Shown one piece after another: positions 55,788-63,186 of a stretch of DNA of 64,000 bases. The translations under genes and the position numbers were made by a program. The notes beneath the pieces are model-generated. The model made no database searches, had not been told where the DNA came from, and saw nothing but the letters and a program-made list of their open reading frames with translations. Position 1 is the stretch's first letter. Each line of letters opens with the position of its first letter. Origin of the DNA: Chloroflexota bacterium (GTDB lineage Bacteria; Chloroflexota; Dehalococcoidia; JABGRK01); assembly GCA_018648325.1 (NCBI GenBank), contig JABGRK010000010.1:134621-198620 (forward strand), written 5' to 3'.

Positions 55788-56492
55788 ATGTTACGGAATA
55801 TTTTGGCAAGAATACATAACGATAATAAAGGCATCACCGGCCTTGAAACAGCTATCATACTAATTGCGTTTGTGGTTGTGGCATCGGTGTTTGCCTATAC
55901 GGTACTTTCCGCGGGCATCTTCTCGTCGGAGAAAGGCAAGGAGGCGGTATACGAGGGGTTGGATGAGGCAAGCAGTGGACTCGTGCTTCTGGGAATGCCC
56001 AGCTTATATACTCCCGATGACCTGTACCTTTACGGCGAAGTGCCTGCCGCCGGAACCAAAGCTACCAACACCGGCGCTGCCGTAGCTCGTGTCGATTTTG
56101 TGGTGGGACTTGCTGCCAGTAACGGCACACCCATGGATCTGTCTCCTTACTACGATTTCGATGCCAACGGTGCATTGCAGGTGGCAACCCATGATGTTCA
56201 TAAGCTTACTATTGATTATCAGGATGCATATAACTATTTTACCGAGTGCGTGTGGACTGCCAACTGGATAGGCCAGTCAAGTGGAGACTACGTACTGGAG
56301 AACGACGAACGTGTGGTCATTAGCGTATGGCTTACCGACTATAACTACGAGGCGGGTCAGGGACTATTCTACGCATTAGGCAACGCCGACCCTATGTTTA
56401 CCGATACCGATGATACAAACACAGCACTTCTTGATGTATATCATGATTTTACAATTCAGCTTAAACCTGTCAACGGTGCACACTGGTCATAA
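55788..56492 (+). CDS. Archaellin-like protein (archaeal flagellin homologue)
   Basis: 234 residues from ATG 55788, with AGGAG six bases before. Residues 1-15 form a class III signal peptide ending NDNKG, cleaved before ITGLE by a FlaK/PilD-type peptidase. The next ~30 residues (ITGLETAIILIAFVVVASVF, then AYTVLSAGIFSS) are almost identical in pattern to archaeal archaellins and form the filament core helix. The outer beta domain keeps archaellin motifs (LTIDYQDAYNYF, NWIGQSSGDYVLENDERVVISVWL, FTIQLKP). It lacks the His-rich or N-glycosylation repeats I could recognise. No other archaellum gene is in the window. Confidence 0.88.
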   Translation: MLRNILARIHNDNKGITGLETAIILIAFVVVASVFAYTVLSAGIFSSEKGKEAVYEGLDEASSGLVLLGMPSLYTPDDLYLYGEVPAAGTKATNTGAAVARVDFVVGLAASNGTPMDLSPYYDFDANGALQVATHDVHKLTIDYQDAYNYFTECVWTANWIGQSSGDYVLENDERVVISVWLTDYNYEAGQGLFYALGNADPMFTDTDDTNTALLDVYHDFTIQLKPVNGAHWS

Positions 56493-56568
56493 GCAGAACA
56501 GCACCGGGCTTCCTGGATACCCTTACACAATTGCCGTAACGTGCTCATGTACACTTCTTTTTTGCCTT

Positions 56569-56597
56569 AGGGCGGGACTATACCATCCCGCCCTTTT
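56569..56597 (+). terminator. Intrinsic terminator after the archaellin-like gene
   Basis: AGGGCGGGA and TCCCGCCCT form a 9-bp stem around CTATACCA, followed by TTTT. Confidence 0.85.
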
Positions 56598-56622
56598 GCG
56601 TTGTCCAAGGATTTGATGCACT

Positions 56623-56650
56623 TTGTCATACGTTATTGCAATGCTATAAT
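56623..56650 (+). promoter_or_regulatory. Promoter of the zinc-ribbon membrane protein gene
   Basis: TTGTCA, a 16-base spacer and TATAAT with upstream TGC. The -10 box ends 5 bases before the ATG at 56656, with no ribosome site, so the mRNA is predicted to be leaderless. Confidence 0.65.
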
Positions 56651-56655
56651 CAGGC

Positions 56656-57669
56656 ATGCCTTCTATAAAATGCCCATATTGTGGAAACGATGCCCCTGTT
56701 GAAGAGTACGGCGATCCGGCATATTGCCCCGCTTGCGGCAGAGCTCCTCAGGAGCATAAGCCTTTGCTTCACAAACGCTCTATAAACAACCTTTCCCCTC
56801 AAGCCATCGCAAAAATGGTATGGATATCGCGCGTCGGCGCTATCGTGCTTATTACAGCCATCGTCATCTGGTATATATTTGCCCGTTTGTTCTATGTTTA
56901 CCCTTACGATTCATGGCAAGCGTATCTGTTTTCTTCCGTCCTCTCTTCCGGGGCATTGAATATTGTTATTGCCCTTGCTGTCCTTATGGCGATCTCCTGG
57001 CGCTGGCGCTTTTTGGGTGGATTGCTGGCTGTATCTCTCGGCGGACCAAGACTACTGGGATACATAATCAGTTTTATTCGTAATGCTGGAGAAACGTCAA
57101 CATCTAATTGGGACAGATATCTGATAGCTTCTTTGGTTGGAACTACTCTTTGGATTTTGATTCTGGCTTTTGGAGTGTTTACCATCATTGTGGGTATATG
57201 GCAACGCAGACAGCCGGACTTTAAGCCCGATTCCGGATTAGAGCGCAGGATATCAGGCTACCCTCCTAAAAAAATAAGGATAATGAAGTGGTCTGGCCGG
57301 GTGATACTGACTCTGTTTTGGTTATTGGCTATTGCCGGAGAGATACGGTGGTATACGTATTATGAGACTTCTTTCGCCCCGTTACCTTTATTCGACGCTA
57401 TTTTGAGTATTCTTTTTTATTCGGCTTACATAGGCATTACATGGAAATGGCCATTAGTGGGTGGGGCTATTGCGCTGGGCTGGGTACTGCGTGATTTACT
57501 CTCAAGTCTGATTATTACTACGATGTATAATGCTTCCTACGCGGATTTTGAAGCAATAGACTTCCTGCTACTCTTCCTGGAACCTGCCGTTGTATTTACC
57601 GGCGGTGTGCTCATCATCATTGTAGGTTGGCGAAAACTTCGTCCTGGCCAATCCTCTACCAGTGTATAG
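56656..57669 (+). CDS. Zinc-ribbon protein with about eight membrane helices
   Basis: 337 residues. The N-terminal zinc ribbon has CPYC (residues 6-9) and CPAC (24-27). About eight hydrophobic helices follow in two groups of four, separated by a charged loop near residues 180-205, which suggests an internal duplication. Motifs common to the halves include SWRWRFLGGLLAVSLGGPRLLGYI and TWKWPLVGGAIALGWVLRDLL. No family is recognised. It lies between the archaellin-like gene and a convergent membrane protein. Confidence 0.78.
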   Translation: MPSIKCPYCGNDAPVEEYGDPAYCPACGRAPQEHKPLLHKRSINNLSPQAIAKMVWISRVGAIVLITAIVIWYIFARLFYVYPYDSWQAYLFSSVLSSGALNIVIALAVLMAISWRWRFLGGLLAVSLGGPRLLGYIISFIRNAGETSTSNWDRYLIASLVGTTLWILILAFGVFTIIVGIWQRRQPDFKPDSGLERRISGYPPKKIRIMKWSGRVILTLFWLLAIAGEIRWYTYYETSFAPLPLFDAILSILFYSAYIGITWKWPLVGGAIALGWVLRDLLSSLIITTMYNASYADFEAIDFLLLFLEPAVVFTGGVLIIIVGWRKLRPGQSSTSV

Positions 57670-57713
57670 ATCCGGTTTCATGCTATTTGCAACCGGCGTT
57701 GACCCGGCGCGCA

Positions 57714-58046
57714 TTATTCCCGTGTAAATTTCTTTCTGCGTTTATGCTTCATTTTTTCCCAGGGCCACTTGTCTTCCAGCCTCATAAGTATAATATATCC
57801 CAAAGGCCCAAATATCATAATAAGTGACCAAAAATCATCGCGGCCTTTATATTTGGCCCAGTAAGAGCCCCCCCATACCCAGGCACCCAGTACGACAAAG
57901 GTTAAAAACTGATAAAATGGCGAGTATGCTACCGCCAGCATTATTATTTCCACCAGCATTAATGCAAATCCAAATCCAATGCCAATATTCCTCATCTTAC
58001 GATATCGCAGTTTTACGTAATTGAGTTCGGTGTCTGGTATAGTCAT
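57714..58046 (-). CDS. Small membrane protein of unknown function
   Basis: 110 residues with three hydrophobic segments (about 20-40, 45-60 and 72-87) and a strongly basic C-terminus (KMKHKRRKKFTRE). I do not recognise the family. It is convergent with the zinc-ribbon membrane gene and divergent from arsC. Confidence 0.7.
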   Translation of the reverse strand: MTIPDTELNYVKLRYRKMRNIGIGFGFALMLVEIIMLAVAYSPFYQFLTFVVLGAWVWGGSYWAKYKGRDDFWSLIMIFGPLGYIILMRLEDKWPWEKMKHKRRKKFTRE

Positions 58047-58190
58047 TTGTTATATGCTCCTTGCCCTACTGTAAAAAATACGCTAACTGCGACAGGCCTG
58101 TCAAACCAATTGATGTACCCACTGATTTGCCGATTCCCGCGTGGTATAATTGCAGCTACCTGCCTCCCGTGAAAAAAATCGAGGTTTTTT

Positions 58191-58580
58191 GTGAAAAAGG
58201 TTCTTTTTGTATGTATACATAACTCCGGTCGCAGCCAGATGGCCGAGGCGCTGTTCAATTATTTAGCAAAAGGTCAGGTTCTCGCTCTTTCAGCCGGAAC
58301 TATGCCTGCCGATAGCATCAATTTACAAGCGATAGAGGCGATGGCCGAGATGGGAATAGATATCACTGGCAGCAAACCCAAGCTGATGACTATGCAAATG
58401 ATCAAAAACGCCAACAGGGCTATTACTATGGGATGTAACGTCGCCGAGACATGTCCCGCAACTTTTGTCCCCACCGAGGATTGGGGGCTTGACGATCCGG
58501 CGGGCCAGCCGCTGGAGCAGGTACGGCGCATCCGCGATCAAATCGAAGCCAAAGTAAAAGTGCTGATACAGGATCTCTAG
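58191..58580 (+). CDS. arsC: Thioredoxin-coupled arsenate reductase / LMW phosphatase family
   Basis: 129 residues, GTG start after GAGG. The P-loop is CIHNSGRS, as in ArsC (C-x2-N-x-G/S-R-S). The pair MGCNVAETCP holds the two further cysteines used in the ArsC disulfide cascade, and DWGLDDP holds the general-acid Asp. It reduces arsenate to arsenite. No arsB/acr3 or arsR is adjacent. An extended -10 TGGTATAAT lies at 58142-58150. Confidence 0.9.
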   Translation: MKKVLFVCIHNSGRSQMAEALFNYLAKGQVLALSAGTMPADSINLQAIEAMAEMGIDITGSKPKLMTMQMIKNANRAITMGCNVAETCPATFVPTEDWGLDDPAGQPLEQVRRIRDQIEAKVKVLIQDL

Positions 58581-58669
58581 TTTTGCCTTAATAATCCTCT
58601 TGTCGTCTCTTTGACGCAGGTTATACCGATGCCATATAGTTAAATCTGATTTCATCCAAAGGTTATTAA

Positions 58670-59935
58670 TTGAATATTGTTAGGGACATCCCTCAAAAAA
58701 AGAGCAGTTCAAAATACGGCTGGTACATAATAGCGCTGGGCTCACTTACACATGTATTCGTAGCCGCCATGCCCATAACATGTATGTCGGTTCTTTTTCC
58801 TGAGATAGGGTTTGAACTTGGTTTTACTCAGGCGCAACAGGGTTACGTATGGAGTTTGTTGCCATTGGGTGGCATACTGGTGGCGCTGCCCGGAGGCATG
58901 CTGGGCGACAGGTTCGGGGTAAAACGAGTTCTTATTATCGGATGTGTTCTGGCCGGGCTGACCGGCGCACTCAGGGGCATATCGGGCGATTTTACTACGC
59001 TGGCCGTTACATCGTTCATCTTTGGGATCTTTGTGGCTGTTGTTCCTCTAAACGTACACAAACTGGCCAGCATATGGGCGCCTTCAAAGCGTGTGGGGCT
59101 GGCAAACGGCATTTTGTCTATGGGAATGGCCGTTGGATTTACCATTAGCGCATACATCAGTGCTGCATGGTTGTCACCAGCGCTGGGTGGTTGGGAAAAC
59201 GTATTATATCTGTTTGGCGCTATATCCGTGTCGCTGGCAGTCCTGTGGTGCTTTACCAGAAGTGCCCCTCATCAATCCGAAACGCCGGAGCATTCTGTAA
59301 AGATGGTACCGTTTAAAGAGGCGTTTCTAAAAGTAGTACGCATGAAAAGGATATGGCTGCTCACTTTGGTGCTGCTGGGTCAGGCCGGTTGTGTGAGCTC
59401 TATGCTTGGTTATCTGCCGGCGTATCTGGAAGGGCCTCGCGCATGGGCGGCAACAACCGGGCGTGGTCCGGTAACTGTTTTTCATTTGATGAGTGCTTTT
59501 TTTACAGTGCCTCTGGCTTTTCTTTCCGACAGGATCGGTTCAAGGCGAAAGGTACTCTTGCCGGCACTGGCGCTGACATCTATAGGAGTGGGTTTTCTTG
59601 CCATACCGAACGATACGTCAATATGGCCTTTGATGCTTATTGCCGGAATTACCCGTGATGGATTCATGGCCGTCTTCATAACCATGGCGATTGAGACTAA
59701 GGGCATCGGTTCTGCCTATGCAGGCACCGCGCTTGGCGTGATTTTCACCATGGAGAGGGTAGGGCGCTTTTTCTTCCCGCCTCTGGGAGGGTATCTTGCT
59801 GACAACGTAAATCCGGAGTTACCGTTTGTTTTCTGGGGAGCGCTGGCGGCTATAGGATTTGTCGTGCTCTACTTTCTTAAGGATCAAAAGGTGAAAAACC
59901 GGCCGGTTGAACGCAGGGCGCCTGGGTTTCAATAA
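58670..59935 (+). CDS. Major facilitator superfamily transporter
   Basis: 421 residues with twelve membrane segments. The MFS loop motif GGMLGDRFGVKR lies between helices 2 and 3, and its weaker repeat LAFLSDRIGSRRKV in the second half. TTG start with AAAGG upstream. Substrate unknown; the nearest context is the EamA exporter and the flavoprotein cluster that follow on the same strand. Confidence 0.93.
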   Translation: MNIVRDIPQKKSSSKYGWYIIALGSLTHVFVAAMPITCMSVLFPEIGFELGFTQAQQGYVWSLLPLGGILVALPGGMLGDRFGVKRVLIIGCVLAGLTGALRGISGDFTTLAVTSFIFGIFVAVVPLNVHKLASIWAPSKRVGLANGILSMGMAVGFTISAYISAAWLSPALGGWENVLYLFGAISVSLAVLWCFTRSAPHQSETPEHSVKMVPFKEAFLKVVRMKRIWLLTLVLLGQAGCVSSMLGYLPAYLEGPRAWAATTGRGPVTVFHLMSAFFTVPLAFLSDRIGSRRKVLLPALALTSIGVGFLAIPNDTSIWPLMLIAGITRDGFMAVFITMAIETKGIGSAYAGTALGVIFTMERVGRFFFPPLGGYLADNVNPELPFVFWGALAAIGFVVLYFLKDQKVKNRPVERRAPGFQ

Positions 59936-59947
59936 AAACAATTTATT

Positions 59948-60859
59948 ATGACTAATCAAAAACAAACAATATACGCATATCTGGCACTTGCCTTTGGAGT
60001 GACGTGTCTGGGCTGGTCTGCCATTTTCGTCAAACTCGCTGATGCGCCCGGATCGGTTTCGGCGTTTTACCGTTTTGCCGTGGCCGGCTCAGTGATGTTA
60101 CCGTGGTGGCTGATCAAGCGCTACAAGCTGCCGGTGCGGCGTGATGTGCTTCTAATATGTTTGGGTGGTGTCTTCTTTGCAGGTGATCTGGCGCTGTGGA
60201 ACACCAGCCTGCTGGTCACCGAACTGGCGACATCCACACTGCTGGTTGCCAGTGCTCCGTTGTGGGTAGGGCTTGCCGTTTTTTTTATATTCAAAGAGAA
60301 GCTGTCACTTTATTATTGGATCGGGCTGGCAGTTGCCCTTACGGGTATGGTGGTTCTTTTGGGCAGTGAGGCTCTTCGGGGGCTGACCGTTGGTGGTGTA
60401 AGTGTGATGAGGGGCAATATGCTGGCGCTGGGCGGTAGCTTTTGCTACGCTGGTTACATAGTCACACTACAACGGGTCAGGAAGCGCGTTGGTATTTCTA
60501 CGGTCATGACTTTTTCCATCGCATCCGGATTGCTGGTTCTGCTGGTTTACAACCTGAGTATAGGAACCTCCCTTGTTAATTATTCCGCTGCTACCTTTGG
60601 CTGGCTGGTGGCCCTTGGCCTAGTAACGCATCTGTCGGGCTGGCTGGCCATCAACTACGCTATAGGACATCTGCCCGCCGCTCCGGCATCGGTAGGGCTG
60701 CTGGGACAGGCAGTGGTTACCGCGCTGTTGGCAATGCCCATTTTCGGTCAGTATTTAGACGTATATGAGATTATCGGGGGACTGGTGATTCTTGTCGGCA
60801 TTTTCCTTGTCAACCTGAAGCGCAAACAGAAAATTGAAGTTAAAGACACGGCTGGCTAA
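59948..60859 (+). CDS. EamA/DMT-family transporter
   Basis: 303 residues with ten membrane segments in two EamA repeats (FGVTCLGWSAIFVKLADAPG and GNMLALGGSFCYAGYIVTLQRVR). Members export amino acids or metabolites. It starts 12 bases after the MFS gene without a clear ribosome site, so translation may be coupled. Confidence 0.93.
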   Translation: MTNQKQTIYAYLALAFGVTCLGWSAIFVKLADAPGSVSAFYRFAVAGSVMLPWWLIKRYKLPVRRDVLLICLGGVFFAGDLALWNTSLLVTELATSTLLVASAPLWVGLAVFFIFKEKLSLYYWIGLAVALTGMVVLLGSEALRGLTVGGVSVMRGNMLALGGSFCYAGYIVTLQRVRKRVGISTVMTFSIASGLLVLLVYNLSIGTSLVNYSAATFGWLVALGLVTHLSGWLAINYAIGHLPAAPASVGLLGQAVVTALLAMPIFGQYLDVYEIIGGLVILVGIFLVNLKRKQKIEVKDTAG

Positions 60860-60901
60860 AAAAGCCATTTTTGGGTAATATACGCTTGTGTGAGGTGAAG
60901 T

Positions 60902-62866
60902 ATGATCTATAATACCGGGATTGAGTGGCCATACCCCGTACTCTATGAAAAAGAGACAGAAGTGGATACAGACGTCCTCGTGCTGGGCGGAGGCATCGCC
61001 GGGTGCTGGGCGGCCATAACCGCCGCTAAAAAGGGACTTAAGGTCGCTATCGTAGAAAAAGGTGCGACTATTAGCAGCGGCTCGGGCGGGTCGGGCGTAG
61101 ATCACTGGGGCCCATGCGTCAATAATCCCTGTTCAACCGTTACCGCCGAGGAGGCTGTACAAAGTCCGCCCAAGGGCAGCGGAATGTATAACTTTGCCAT
61201 GTCGCACTATATAGATGCCAAAGAAAACTACGACACATTGCTTGAGATGGAGCAGATGGGCGGCAAGATAAGAGACACCGAGGATGAATTTGCCGGCGCT
61301 GATTTCAGGGACGATGATACTAAATTCATGTTCGCCTATGACTATGACAAGCGCTACCGCATGCGCGTCTGGGGCGCCAATTTCAAACCGCTGCTGTATG
61401 AAGAGTGCAAGCGTCTGGGTGTCAAGATATACGATCGCACCATGGCAACGGGCCTGCTCACCGAAGGCGGCAAGCAGGGCGGCAGATGCATTGGTGCCGT
61501 TGCACTGAACGTCAGAACAGGTGAGTTCTTTATATTCAGATCAAAAGCCACTATAACCAGCATGGCCAAGCACCAGCGCAACTGGAACTTCTCTACGGAG
61601 ATGAGCGGATTAAATACGTTCCGCCCCAACCTGTCCGGTGCCGGATATGCCATGGCGTGGCGCGCTGGCGCAACGTTTACACATATGGAGATGTCCAAGA
61701 GAAGCATGCTCTCAAGCGGGCAAACCTTCCCGTTCTACGGTACCGGCAACTCGTTTAACACGTGGGTGCCCTGTACGTTGATCGACGCCGATGGCAAGGA
61801 GATCCCGTGGATAGGCCGCGATGGTAATGTCATGGATAGTGTATCCGATCGCGTGCACCCCGGCGAAGCAGGACGAGGACGCAAGAAAGCGGAGAAAACA
61901 GTTGCCGAGCTACTGGCTGATCTGGCTACGGCATACAGGCGCAGGCCGCTTCCCGATATCATTCCCGATCTTGAGCAGCGCATAATTGCCGGCGAGTTCA
62001 AACTACCGCTTTACGCCGACCTGCCGGGCATGACCGAGCAGGAGCGCAACGTTATTTGGGGAGTCATGGTCGGTAACGAGGGCAGAACCCGTACTCCCGT
62101 TCTCAATACCTATAATGAGTCGGGCTTTGATTCCAGCAGGGACCTGTTGCAAAGCTACATTATGCTGGGCGGAGGTGGACTGTACGAACCGTCGATGCCG
62201 CAAACGCGCATCGGTGGCGATCTGGGCCCTGCCGGTGGATTCGTGGTCGACTGGAACCTGATGACTACGCTCGAAGGTCTGTATGCGGCTGGCGATACCC
62301 TTCCCATGTCGCATACCCACAGCCATGCCGCTGTAACCGGTAAATACGCCGCACGCAAGGCTTCGCAGTACGCGTCAAACATATCTCAAGCGCAACTATC
62401 TCGGCAGCAGATTGATCGTGAAAAAGCTCGCCTTTATGGGCCCATCAAGAACAAGGATGGCATGGAGTGGAAGGAGCTGAATCAGGCGCTGTGCCGCGTG
62501 ATGCAGAACTATTGCGGCGAGGTCAAGAACGAAGAACTGCTAAACATCGGCCTTACGTGGCTTGATGATATAGAGCGCAACGTGATACCGACTGCCTATG
62601 CACCCAACCCGCACATACTGGGTCGCACAGTCGAAGTGCTGGATATACTCGATTGCAACAGGCTTATCCTGCAGTCAAGTCTGGCGCGCAAAGCGTGCAG
62701 CACGATGATGTCATTTGTCAGGCTGGATCATCCTCAGGTCGATCCGCCGGACTGGCATAAGTGGGTCACCATCAAGCAGCAGGATGACCGCATTGTCACA
62801 GACAGCCTGCCTCACGATTACTGGGGCGATCTTGAGTCAAATTACGCAAAGCACAGCGGGTTATAA
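60902..62866 (+). CDS. AprA/fumarate-reductase-type FAD-binding oxidoreductase
   Basis: 654 residues. The N-terminal dinucleotide motif is VLGGGIAGCWAAITAAKKG with GSGGSGVDHWGPC. The C-terminal FAD-binding region is GLYAAGDTLPMSHTHSHAAVTGKYAARKA, and a helical tail follows, as in APS reductase alpha and fumarate reductase flavoproteins. GAGGTG precedes the ATG. A ferredoxin follows 12 bases later, as AprB follows AprA. The full AprA substrate residues cannot be confirmed by eye, so sulfate reduction is not claimed; a different substrate is likely. Confidence 0.85.
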   Translation: MIYNTGIEWPYPVLYEKETEVDTDVLVLGGGIAGCWAAITAAKKGLKVAIVEKGATISSGSGGSGVDHWGPCVNNPCSTVTAEEAVQSPPKGSGMYNFAMSHYIDAKENYDTLLEMEQMGGKIRDTEDEFAGADFRDDDTKFMFAYDYDKRYRMRVWGANFKPLLYEECKRLGVKIYDRTMATGLLTEGGKQGGRCIGAVALNVRTGEFFIFRSKATITSMAKHQRNWNFSTEMSGLNTFRPNLSGAGYAMAWRAGATFTHMEMSKRSMLSSGQTFPFYGTGNSFNTWVPCTLIDADGKEIPWIGRDGNVMDSVSDRVHPGEAGRGRKKAEKTVAELLADLATAYRRRPLPDIIPDLEQRIIAGEFKLPLYADLPGMTEQERNVIWGVMVGNEGRTRTPVLNTYNESGFDSSRDLLQSYIMLGGGGLYEPSMPQTRIGGDLGPAGGFVVDWNLMTTLEGLYAAGDTLPMSHTHSHAAVTGKYAARKASQYASNISQAQLSRQQIDREKARLYGPIKNKDGMEWKELNQALCRVMQNYCGEVKNEELLNIGLTWLDDIERNVIPTAYAPNPHILGRTVEVLDILDCNRLILQSSLARKACSTMMSFVRLDHPQVDPPDWHKWVTIKQQDDRIVTDSLPHDYWGDLESNYAKHSGL

Positions 62867-62878
62867 GGAGAAGATGAT

Positions 62879-63175
62879 ATGAGTGAAGATAAGACTTACG
62901 CCGTTCCCAATCAACCCACACCGTCAAGGCCGGTCATAATCGATGCTGAGCTTTGTATAGCCTGCAACAAGTGCGTTGAGGTGTGCCAGATGGATGTGTT
63001 CATTCCCAACCCTGAAAAGGGCAAACCTCCCATCATAATGTATGCCGATGAGTGCTGGTATGGCGGCAGTTGCGTAGACTTCTGTCCGGTAAATGGCGCC
63101 ATAAAGCTCAACCAGCCGCTTATGCAGCGGGTACGCTACAAGCGCAAGGCCACCGGCGAGCACTTCAGGATTTAA
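62879..63175 (+). CDS. Ferredoxin-type electron-transfer subunit, second cluster lacking a cysteine
   Basis: 98 residues. The first 4Fe-4S motif is complete: C26, C29, C32 and C36 (CIACNKCVEVC). In the second, CWYGGSCVDFCP, the expected Cys at residue 62 is Gly (C59, G62, C65, C69). Such a change often gives a 3Fe-4S cluster, as in 7Fe ferredoxins. It resembles AprB-type beta subunits and should accept electrons from the upstream flavoprotein. The next gene begins 11 bases later. Confidence 0.9.
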   Translation: MSEDKTYAVPNQPTPSRPVIIDAELCIACNKCVEVCQMDVFIPNPEKGKPPIIMYADECWYGGSCVDFCPVNGAIKLNQPLMQRVRYKRKATGEHFRI

Positions 63176-63186
63176 GGGGGCGCATT

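Noticed and set aside
60902-63175. The flavoprotein and ferredoxin as true APS reductase AprAB
   Set aside because: The ferredoxin lacks one AprB cluster cysteine, and no sat or qmo gene is nearby; the resemblance is at superfamily level only.
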